64,000 nt of DNA from the NCBI GenBank assembly GCA_014155875.1, contig JACEFZ010027923.1:186001-250000 (forward strand), given 5' to 3'. Below, piece by piece: positions 1 through 61,875 of the stretch. Position 1 is the stretch's first letter. The number at the start of each line of letters is the position of its first letter. Under the pieces are notes generated by a model that saw nothing but the letters and a program-made list of their open reading frames with translations, was not told the DNA's origin and did no database searches. The translations under genes and the position numbers were made by a program. The stretch comes from Cepaea nemoralis (Eukaryota; Mollusca; Gastropoda; Stylommatophora; Helicidae).

Positions 1-443
1 GGTCCGTTCTGGATGGATCTTCTATAAACGGAGTAGTAGTTGTTACTATCACTGTTGGATCATCTCTTCCGCCTTCTGCTCGGATTGTACTGTCGCAGTC
101 ATCTTTCATACCTTGTTAAAACGTCTTGGGCACCTCGGTCTGGATACTTTAGGATTACCTCACGTTTTAGTGGCTTGGTAACTTCTTGGATCCTGTAGTG
201 TTGTGCCATGACACTTCTCTGTAGTGTATGGTTGTTATAATAATTACATTCTTTCTCATATCTCACAGTTATACAACACATTAGTTTACATAATACTGAT
301 TCCATTCTTTCACATATCTCACAATTATACATGCATTCATTCGCATGATAATAATAAGAATTACAATATGTACATAAGTTATATACATTGGGAGATACAA
401 TCTTCCTCATCACAATGGTATACACAGCGTTACTGACACATTG
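1..443 (-). mobile_element. 3' flank of the Gmr1-like element
   Basis: On the - strand this follows the RNase H stop of the pol ORF and is probably 3' untranslated or LTR sequence of the same element. An open stretch near 99-230 could encode RIQEVTKPLKREVILKYPD, but no domain is recognised. No terminal repeat matching 5163-6281 was found by eye, so the LTR boundary is unknown and may lie outside the window. Confidence 0.4.
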
Positions 444-2111
444 TCACAATTGGCTGTGGTACTGAGCACTATCTACGTTGCAGTTGTATACACCCTCTGC
501 ACTGTGCTCTGGTGTCGACTGGGTATTAGGTTCGTTGTATGGACATCTCGACAAAAGGTCTGCAAGACAGTTTTGTGAACCCTTTATGTGGTTAACCTCA
601 TAGCTATAGTCCTGCAGAAGAAGGGACCATCTTGCCACCCTGCTGTTATTAGGCGCTCCTCTGGTAACAATTGTCAGCGGAGTATTATCTGTTTCAATAA
701 TGAAATGTTTGCCTAACAAAAATCTAGAAAGTTTACGTACCGAAAATACCATGGCAAGAGCCTCGAGTTCCGGTGTACTGTAATTTCGTTCGCTGGTGTT
801 CAGTTTTCGAGAGACGTAGTATACTGGGTACAAGATTTGGTCGTGTTCTTGGAGAAGCACACCTCCAATGGCTACGGAGCTCGCATCACATCTTAATCTA
901 AAAGTAATATTCAACTTTAGCAATTTCAAAATAGTTGATATAGAAAAATATGAAAGAATTTTCGTAAATGCTGGTCTTAAACATTCACTGTTTACAATCA
1001 CATTGGGGTGTTTATTTGTTAGTAGATCAGTGAAACATTTGGTCAATTCAGCAAAATGAGGAATAAACTGTCTATAATAGTTTAACAGACCTAACACACT
1101 TCGCAACTGTTTCTTAGTTGTCGGAAGCGACAATTTCAAAATTCTGGACATGGTGTTATCGTCAGTTGATATAAAGCCATTTGAGATCTTATAGCCCAAA
1201 AATGAAATTTCCTGAAAGGCTATATCAACTTTGGAAGGTTTTACAGTCAGTCCATGATATCTAATTCTGTCAAATGTCTGCTGTAGTGCTGTTATGTGCT
1301 CTGTCATGTCCTTTGTGTGTATGCAAATGTTGTCCATGTACCAAATGATGTTAGCAATGTCTGTCAAAAGAATTCTTGTCATTCTGACGAAGGTCGCTGG
1401 TGCATTGACTAATCCGAAAGGTAGTTTACACCATTCGTATAAACCCCAAGGTGTGGCAAATGCAGTCAGATGTATACTATCAGGATGTACAGCTATCTGC
1501 CAGTAGCCTTTTGTCATGTCAAGTTTAGTAAAATAACGTGAGTCAGATAGTTCAGTCAAGATGTCTTCACAGTTGCTCATTGGTTCTAAATCCAACTGTG
1601 TAATGCTGTTGAGCTTACGATAGTCCACACAAAGTCTAATAGTGTTGTCCTTTTTACGTACCAAAACTATTGGTGAACAGAAATGAGATTGTGAACGTCG
1701 AATGATATGATTTGTTTCTAAATCAATGATTTCTTGATGAAGTTTTTCTTTATAGTGTATAGGGATGGAATATGGTCTACACTTAATAGGCGTGTCAGAT
1801 GTTAAGATGATTTGGTGTTGCACTAAATCTGTCTGTCCTGGGCTGTCCGAAAAGATCGTCCTGTAGTCTTGTATCAGTTGTCTGCAACTGTCAGTTTGTG
1901 TCTGAGTCAGTTTAGGATTTACCTTAATGTCTTGTAAGTTGGTCGTCGTGTCAAGACCTGGTGTCGGTATCTCGTCAGTGTCGTTGTCGTCCGTCTGGTC
2001 CACTATGGAGGTGCTTGCTGCAGTCTCTACTTGTTCGTCTTGCCTGTGGTGATAAGGTTTGAGCATGTTAATATGGAAATTTGTCGTAGCACTTTGAACG
2101 GTCCTTGCCAT
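444..2111 (-). pseudogene. Ty3/gypsy reverse transcriptase-RNase H (Gmr1-like pol, 3' part)
   Basis: An ORF of 555 codons. Its first 25 residues read FHINMLKPYH, the usual end of an integrase GPY/F module, so integrase runs directly into reverse transcriptase. RT motifs follow in order: LCVDYRKLN, TKLDMTKGYWQI, LPFGLVNAPATF, and YMDN where YMDD is expected. The RNase H has CDAS, the Glu of TPELEALA and TDN, and it ends SQNCLADLLSR. The second catalytic Asp of RT is therefore Asn, so this copy is probably inactive. Integrase upstream of RT with gypsy-type RT is the diagnostic order of Gmr1-like elements. Confidence 0.85.
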
Positions 2112-3240
2112 GAGTCAGTTAGGAGATGTCTATCACTTGGCAAAAGAAGAAGAACGTCCTGTCCTGGCGTCAGTGTAATAGTTTTATTTCCTCTGTTAGC
2201 ATATTGTCGGTAAATAGCTCCTGATTTTTGGAGAGCTTCTTTGGCTAATATACATGATTTCATAATTCTATCACGCAATGATGTTACATGTTCATATGGT
2301 GAAATGGGTATAGACAAAGTTGTACTTTCAGTCAACATAGATTGGTACATTACTAATGAGGAGTGAGTGAAATTGGTACTATGGCTCCCTAACTTAGTTC
2401 TAATATGGGAACAGACTTTCCTGATGTCTTTGGAAGTTATGGTTTTAGAAGGACTCGCTTCTAGCGAAATTTAGTACCTCTTGATATTATGTAGTCAAGA
2501 GGATCAATTCTGTCGACAGAGATATTTTTGAAAGGTCTGCTTGTTGACTCTGTTAATTGCAGTTCAGCTTGCGAGTGTTTCTTCTGTTTCACAAGCTTAT
2601 GGCAGATGTCACAACTTCTGCAATACCGTTTGGTATCACTGCGAAACTTAGGCCAATAGAATTGAGTAAGTAATCTTGCTCTTGTTTTAGCATCAGCTAT
2701 ATGCCCTGCGAAGGGTATGTCATGTGCTAGCTTTAATGCTTGATTGCGGTTTTCTGTCGGTAGCACTGTTTGTTCTGTAGTGCTAGAACCTTTGGTATAG
2801 TACCGTGTCAGAATTCCGTTTTTCAGAGCAAAATACCATTTAGCATTCTTTGCTACTCGTAGCTTTTGGCCTATAAGTTTAAAATACTTCTGCAAAGATC
2901 GATCGGCTTTCTGGGCTGTTATAAACTTCTCCCTGGTTGTTTCAGGAGATGTCACAACTGGACTTATTTGTTGTAAAGCCTCTGTTTGATCGATTCGATC
3001 TTGCATTTGGGCAGTAGATCTGCTTACTGCATTTGTAATGTCGCAACGATCATTCTCATCACACATTGATGTTACATTCACACAATTACATGTATGTTCT
3101 GGCATAGCCAGGTTGGTATTTGTACATTCATTTACAGGTGGTAATACATCATGAATGGTGATTGGTGATGAAGGTGAAATGGTAGTATCAATATTACAAC
3201 TGACAGATGATGTACTGCTGTCATGTGGTATGTCGTTCAC
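2027..3240 (-). pseudogene. Integrase of the Gmr1-like element, core deleted
   Basis: 3240-2461 encodes a variable leader followed by an H2C2 zinc finger (HDIPFAGH, then CRSCDIC) and the first residues of the catalytic core (NISVDRIDPLDY). The frame then ends at 2461. A second piece (2350-2027, extending upstream in the same frame) encodes the C-terminal part with TPGQDVLLLLPSD and SWQGPFKVL. Most of the D,D-35-E core, a few hundred bases, is missing between the two. A frame change joins the second piece to the RT ORF. Confidence 0.75.
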
Positions 3241-3478
3241 TTCAGGAAGGTTTCCAATGATAATATCGCAGCAAGGATTGGTTAATGCTGCGCATTTAAC
3301 CTTTCCTGTAAGGAATGGTGTAGTTATATATGCCCATGCAAGTGGATATTTCTCTATGTTCCCTGAGAATGTCCTGCATGTGACATATTTACCACTATAT
3401 TGTGATGGTAAAATATAGTCTCTCTTTAGACCAATGAGGGTACATCCGCTGTCTCTTAAGACGGTAGCAGCTTTACCA
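3241..3478 (-). pseudogene. Retropepsin-like protease of the Gmr1-like element
   Basis: On the - strand one frame reads through VNGKAATVLRDSGCT, an aspartic protease active-site motif (DSG), to CDIIIGNLPEV, where IIG is the usual second protease motif. The frame is open into the integrase leader at 3240. It is offset from the gag frame that ends at 3456, and a stop lies just upstream in its own frame. That fits either ribosomal frameshifting between gag and pol or simple decay. Confidence 0.65.
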
Positions 3479-5126
3479 TTAACATACCCAATTTACCTTG
3501 GGAGTTAATTCTTAAATTGGTCTCCTCATTGATATCTGGTATGGAATGGCTGCATGTTAAACTGCCATCCTCATGAAAAGAATTACAGATGGTACATCTA
3601 TTAAGGTGAACCACCTCAATGGCATGTGCTGCATTTACAAAATGATGTTTCACAATTTCTTCGTCTGAGGAAGAGCTATCACTCATGGCTGAATTAGTCT
3701 TTGCAATCATTTGCTTGCCTTTACAAGAGTGGCGCCAATGGCCATAAGCTTTACAAAGGAAGCATTTTGTGAGGCGTTTGTAGCTCTTTCTCACCCTATC
3801 TTGCTTGCTTAAGTAATTCTGCAAGTAAGTGAGGTACCCAGGGTGTTTGTCACACATATCATTTTCCTTGTGTGAAAACTGGCAATATTTACACTGATAG
3901 TATTTCTCTGCAGTTTGCTTATAAGGTCTTTGTTTGCTATTTGACCCTGCCTGATATTTGCCATATGTAGCTGCTGCTACAAAGTCTGTGCTGGTCAGAC
4001 TACTAGAGAAACAATGCTTATTGGCTGCAAAATAACCAGAGCCACGACTTTCAATCTGTTGAACACTTTCACACTGACATTCCAACAAAAATTTAGAAAA
4101 GGGGGCTGGGAGAGATGCAATAATCTTATCTCTCAACATAAGGTCAACTAATTTGTCATAACTTCCATTTACTTTAGCTGCTGACAGTCATTTAGAAAAA
4201 ATATTTTGAATTTCTGAGATGTAATCAGAGAACATGTGTGTTGGCTTAGGAGACAACTTCCTAAACTGTTCTCTATAACCTGATTCATCTAGCAAAAAAT
4301 GTGACATAATTTTTTGCTTTAATGTAAAGATAATCTTCTTTCAGGTCATTTGGGATCGACTCTATAACTTTAAGAGGTTCCCCAGAAAGACTTCTTACAT
4401 ATACTATCCCCCATTCAGGTTTTGGGATTTTGTAATGATCCATAACAAATTCAAATTTTGGGTGAATGCTGCTATGCAATCACCTGTGTTGTAACTTCTG
4501 ATCAAACCTTGGTACTTCTTATGAGGTTGATCTTTGTCTGTTTCTCTATTCACTTTATCTTTAGAACATTCAGCTTTTAGCTGTTCAATTTTCAGTTGTG
4601 TTTCTTGCTCTTCTCTCTTACTTTGGGCTAAGATCTCAGCTTGCCTCACTGCAGCTTCTGACTGTTTTAGAGCAGCATCTGATTGTGCTTGTTGAAGCTT
4701 TAAAGCAGCTTCTGATTGTGCTTGTTGAAGCTTTAAAGCAGCTTCTGAGTCTGCCTCTTTATTTTTCAGAGCAGCTTCTGCTTGAGCCTGTTGAAGCTTT
4801 AATGCAGCTTCTGAGTCTGCCTCTTTATTTTTCAGAGCAGCTTCTGATTCTTTTAGAGCAGCTTCTGATTGTGCCTGCTTAAGTTTTAAAGCAGCATCTG
4901 ATTCTGCCTGCTTAAGTTTTAAAGCAGCATCTGATTCTGCCTGCTTAACAGCCAAATCTAATTCAAACTGTTTGAAAGCCTCTACGGCAGCTCTATCCTC
5001 ACATTCCCACTCTTCTTCTTGAACCAGAAGATATTCTGCATATTTATTCTCACTCCAGGCTCTCAATTCCTCACCAGACATATTCAATGTTAAACCCATT
5101 TCAATGAAATCGTTTAAAGAAGACAT
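3456..5126 (-). pseudogene. gag-like region of the Gmr1-like element, broken
   Basis: The first piece starts at the Met at 5126 (SSLNDFIEMGLTLNMSGEEL) and holds a long Ala/Glu/Gln-rich coiled coil of near-repeats (QAESDAALKLK type) at about 4660-4950. Next comes a SCAN-like helical segment near 4480-4285 (SLSGEPLKVIESIP). After a frame change and a TGA near 4190 comes 4139-3456 with ASLPAPFSKFLLECQ and a zinc knuckle (CFLCKAYGHWRHSC). This is the usual gag order of Gmr1/mag-type elements. At least one frameshift and one stop break it. Confidence 0.65.
4655..4965 (-). repeat. Internal coding repeats of 27-45 bp in gag coiled coil
   Basis: The stretch repeats modules translating as QAQSEAALKLQ or NKEADSEAALKL about nine times on the - strand. 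All steps are multiples of three, so the frame is kept. This suggests expansion of a helical coiled-coil domain by slippage while the reading frame mattered. Confidence 0.6.
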
Positions 5127-5162
5127 GATGAATAATAGGTATGATGGAATAAATATAAACAA

Positions 5163-6281
5163 AATTACTTATGATGTTAGTAAGTTACAAATATTTATAG
5201 CACAGTTATGTCTAAAGCCAGACTAACGAAAGTATAAAGAGAGATGAAAAAAATTTTATACTCAAGTAATCCTTGGGTACTGTGCTGTTCAGTGGTGCTC
5301 GAAATCACACTGGAACGTCTTTCAGGTTGACGCACAAAAAATTTTTTTGAAGTTCACCAGACTCAGGTAAAGTTGACACAAAAACCCTGTACTATTTAAA
5401 CTAAACGAAATTAGAACGTTTGTAAGTGTATGGTGTGTGTAATGTCACTGAAGTCTGTAAAGGTTTGTATGCTGTCAAGTATTATTGTTAGTCGTTACCA
5501 CAATCAACAACTTTCACGCTCAAGCTAACCCTACTCAATGACATTCAAGGGCACGGCCGCCATTTTGGATTTTAGGTACAAAATTTGTTGAATTTAGTGA
5601 TAAGTCTGAAGACTCGGTTGGCTTCAAATAATATCTTCACACTTATAATTTAATTAAATCAACTCTATTAATTCGTTACTTTACCTTAATTTATGACTTG
5701 CGCACTTCTATCGGAATGTTCACATTCACTTCAAACTCGGACAAAAAATTTTGCACGTTCGCATTTGATTCAAAACCCGGACGAAAGGCTCCACATTCGC
5801 ACTTGTCAGAGACTTGCATAACACAAGACAAGTAGCTCGTTTTCTGGCAAGTGTGAAGTAATATCAAACTATCAAATCACACGAAGTGAATATCCGAAAG
5901 TATTATTCACACGCTTTATTGACGCGCTGCAGTTATTATCGCACAAACATCGCGCACTGACAATCCATAGCAATCATTTCAGCATGAACAATATCACTAC
6001 AATACATAATAATACATGCAAGCAATAAACATCTCACTTACAAGTCAAACTATTCAAGCATTCGACTCAGTCTCCCACTGTCGTACAGGCTAGCTCTAAA
6101 GGCAGATTCAAACACAACTCGCGACCTGTCCGTTCAACAACCTAAGTCCGTCTGCCAGTTCTGGCGTCCTACACGCTACACGCTCATGTCAGCTGGTGTC
6201 CCCTGCACGGTTCACGGGGTGAACTCAATTGCTTATCCAGGCGTCGGTAACGACGCCGCGTTCTCTCTGCCGTGTTTAACA
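5163..6281. other. Region upstream of gag, probable leader/LTR of the Gmr1-like element
   Basis: No coding sequence is recognised. By position it should contain the 5' untranslated region and 5' LTR of the - strand element. I could not find a primer-binding site or a copy of the 1-443 sequence by eye, so the boundary is unresolved. Confidence 0.3.
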
Positions 6282-6360
6282 TTACTCAGGGTTGCGTGTT
6301 GTTATGGTGTCTGGCGTTGGTACAGACAACGCGTCGCAACCTCGGCTGTGAGACCTTGAC

Positions 6361-7230
6361 ACATGGTACTTTGGAATAGGATCAGGTGGAACATGGTACT
6401 TTAGTATAGGATCAGGTGGAACATGGTACTTTAGTATAGGATCAGGTGGAACATGGTACTTTGATATAGGATCAGGTGGAACATGGTACCTTGGTATAGG
6501 ATCAGGTGGAACATGGTACTTTAGTATAGGATCAGGTGGAACATGGTACTTTAGTATAGGATCAGGCGGAACATGGTACTTTAGTATAGGATCAGGTGGA
6601 ACATGGTACTTTGGTATAGGATCAGGTAGAACATGGTACTTTGGTATAGGATCAGGTGGAACATGGTACTTTAGTATAGGATCAGGTGGAACATGGCACT
6701 TTGGTATAGGATCATATGGAACATGGTACTTTAGTATAGGATCAGGTGGAACATGGTACTTTGGTATAGGATCAGGTGGAACATGGTACTTTAGTATAGG
6801 ATCAGGTGGAACATGGTACTTTAGTATAGGATCAGGTGGAACATGGTACTTTAGTATAGGATCAGGTGGAACATGGTACTTTAGTATAGGATCAGGTGGA
6901 ACATGGTACTTTGGTATAGGATCAGGTGGAACATGGTACTTTGGTATAGGATCAGGTGGAACATGGTACTTTGGTATAGGATCAGGTGGAACATGGTACT
7001 TTGGTATAGGATCAGGTGGAACATGGTACTTTGGTATAGGATCAGGTGGAACATGGTACTTTGGTATAGGATCAGGTGGAACATGGTACTTTGGTATAGT
7101 ATCAGGTAGAACATGGTACTTTGGTATAGGATCAGGTGGAACATGGTACTTTGGTATAGGATCAGGTGGAACAAGGTACTTTAGTATAGGATCAGGTGGA
7201 ACATGGTATTTTGGTACCAAGTCCCGTGGA
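6361..7230. repeat. 30-bp minisatellite, about 29 copies
   Basis: The core reads ACATGGTACTTTAGTATAGG followed by ATCAGGTGGA, repeated in perfect 30-bp register with single-base variants (ttag/ttgg at one site is the commonest). Because 30 is a multiple of three, the - strand is open across the array (6282-7307) and would give a decapeptide repeat PPDPIPKYHV. The copies are very alike, so the array is young or homogenised. Confidence 0.95.
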
Positions 7231-8106
7231 AAGTCTATACACCACTCACGCTGATAGATGGAAGCCATTTTCAGGGCACATGACTTGAACACATGACTTG
7301 AACACACAACTTAGCAGACTTTGCAGTGAAAACAGTCTTCTGAAGGATTCATCAATCAGCCAACCATGTTACCAGTTGCTAAGTGCTGCAGTCATTTGTG
7401 GCATCCATTCTCTGATATGGGTGTGAGAGTTACTCTCACTGCAGAAGCAGAATTGAGGATCCAGACTTTTGAATACAAAGTGCTTTAGGAACATTCTTCA
7501 CTTATGGTATGCAAAGCACAAAACAATTACCTATGTTAAAGACAAAGTATATGTTCCTGAAATGAAAAGAACAATAAAAATTGCTATACAAAAACTAAAG
7601 CAAGTAAAAACTTTATGTAATGGCACATGCAACAATAAAAATCAGAGCAGTAAGAGCATAAATATATCTTGTGGCTACATGTGGGTGTGATACTTGGGTA
7701 ACAGTTTAGCTGCTTGCTTGCTTGTGTTCGGTGGCTGTGAACTCCAGCGTGAAGTCCTGTATGTTGGATGATGACATCCTGTTGTCCAACATCAATGTGA
7801 TGTCATACCGGACCTGAGGTTTGCGTTAGTATCCGTTGTCCCATGTCTGGCTTATTGATATGCAGACTGGTGGTTCCTCGCCATGCAGGCAGATACTCTC
7901 CGACTTCAGAGGAAAACAGTTCAGCTGAAAGCACATATCTTTCGTTAAACACAAGTGTTATAGAAGAGTGCTAACATTCATCAACTCTAATTGTGAATGT
8001 TACTGTTATCGTTGAGTGTATTTTACCTTTGTTTACTCTGAAGTCTGCACATAATTCCTGTAGCATTTCTGCTGTTGTGTTTACTGTTGTGTTTGCTGTT
8101 GTGTTT
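7231..8106. other. Intronic stretch without recognised features
   Basis: Unique-looking AT-rich DNA with only short ORFs. The last 70 bases hold a short degenerate repeat of TGTTGTGTTTGCTG. No exon of the host gene could be supported here. Confidence 0.4.
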
Positions 8107-8424
8107 GCTCGCTTGTGAACTCATGTGTAGTCCATGCATGTGCTACAACTTCTAGTACGTTCTTGCCACTACTGGGGAGTGCACTGGACAGATTTGTGCA
8201 TATGGATTAGCTTTTCCTATTACTGGTATCCCTCACCATCAGGAAAATCCACCCTGACTTCTGTGGTACTTGTTATTTATGCTCCCAAGTCAAGAACAGG
8301 AAGTCAACATTTTAGTCCAGCTGATCGCCTAGGGGTTGAACCCATCACTTCAGCATCAGCACACCAGAAGTTTAAGAGCGAGCGCTGTTATCCATTCGGA
8401 CATGGTGAGCTCCCGCCTGTAGCA
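8107..8424 (-). mobile_element. tRNA-derived SINE, family B
   Basis: The sequence matches in reverse orientation the copy at 49048-49336 and the one at 61528-61740. On the - strand its head contains GGGTTCAACCCC, close to a Pol III B box (GGTTCRANNCC). The body includes the complement of AAGTCAAGAACAGGAAGTC. The far end carries the complement of CTAGAAGT..., which is shared by all copies. Confidence 0.7.
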
Positions 8425-8598
8425 TAATCTCAAACCTGAAGAAGAGCGTCCTTATACTATCAGCACCCCAGTGTATAGGGCTAACATGTTGCTGTGAAAA
8501 TGCAGGAATTATGTGCTAAATATCATGCTACTGTTGTTATGTGGTACGTATTGTACATCTGAACTCCCTAGAGGGAAACTGAACATTTCTATCTCCAG

Positions 8599-60699
<52,101 letters not shown>

Positions 60700-60885
60700 G
60701 TTAGTTCTCGGTTGTTTCCATTTGTTTGCTTGTCTATTTCTCATTTGAACAGAATATACGGGGTGTTTCACACAGAATAGTGGTACTGTAGGCACAAATA
60801 ACATGGATTATTGAACGCTTTAAAATTTAGTTTGCAATCAAGGAAATCAAATCTGTCAAACTTGAGTTATGCTATTTAGCAGGTA

Positions 60886-61215
60886 AGTTAGTTAGTTAGT
60901 TGCGATTCCAACTTCACGGCAACGGGTCGTCCCCATATTGCTTCGTTCCTGAGCCAGTGAATATCACAAAATGCTCTATTTCACCCATGTGAACAATGGA
61001 ATAGACAGGAGTGTCAGCAAGCCAACAGCCCGCACAGGTACACTGTGCATAATGCTACCGAAAGAATGCCAGCACAAAAGTCCTCCATGAAAAATACAGT
61101 TCATCATGGATGAAAATGGCAGTCGCCACAAAGACTTCATTGACCGGGGTTTTATCTCATATGGCTCAGTCTCTTTCTGCAGGGCGACCCACCGAAAGTG
61201 CCGCACAAAGCAGGT
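60886..61215 (-). mobile_element. SINE family A, copy 4, truncated
   Basis: Starts with (GTTA)n and TTCCAACTTCACGGCAACGG, and ends near GCCGCACAAAGCAGG in the core, so only the 3' half of the element is present. Confidence 0.75.
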
Positions 61216-61527
61216 AAATAATGTCGTAGTACCTGTAGGGCTGGTGGCAGTTGAACCACCGAGCTCTGAAGACCTTCTTTCTGTATGCTGATACTGCCAT
61301 ATTTTTAATAGACAGATCCATATTTGAGGAGTGAATATCACGATGTCTGTCTTTACTTCTACAGTCATTTCGTGGTACCTAATTTTAGGTTCGTAGAATG
61401 TGCCAGATTAAAAATCTCTACTGCATTTGGTTGTAGTTTTGAATGCAACAATTTCATGTTACTTTTGCTGATTTTCTATTATGAAGCATCCTAAAAATAG
61501 GAAATGTGGGTAGGTTTTTAATTTTCA

Positions 61528-61740
61528 AATTTAGCTTTCCCTATTACCAGTGTCCCTCGCCATCTGGCAAAACCACTCCAACTTTAGAGGTACTTTTACT
61601 TTACGTCCTCAAGTCAAGGGCGAGAAGTCAACAATTTAGTTCAACTGACTGGTGTAGGAGTTGAACCCGCTACATCGGCATCAGCACATGGGATGATTAA
61701 TAGCGAGCTCTGTTATCCATTGGGCCATGCTGACCTCTAT
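61528..61740 (-). mobile_element. tRNA-derived SINE, family B, copy 3
   Basis: The - strand head contains GGGTTCAACTCC, a B-box match, and the body has the complement of CTCAAGTCAAGGGCGAGAAG, as in the other copies. Confidence 0.7.
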
Positions 61741-61875
61741 CCTTAGATTGTGACAGCAACCGGGCCAAGGTCAGCTCACACCCGTCAACCTACAGGTGTA
61801 CTCCCTAGCTCTACACCACTCTTGACCATGTTGTGTCACTGTTGGGCTTTAGTTCATTCCTGACAACTGTTTGTT

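Noticed and set aside
99..425. 108-codon - strand ORF as a host exon
   Set aside because: It follows the retroelement pol directly, has no known domain and lacks splice-site support.
6282..7307. 341-codon - strand ORF of decapeptide repeats as a gene
   Set aside because: The frame is explained by a 30-bp unit without stops. There is no non-repeat domain, no signal for a promoter and no family match.
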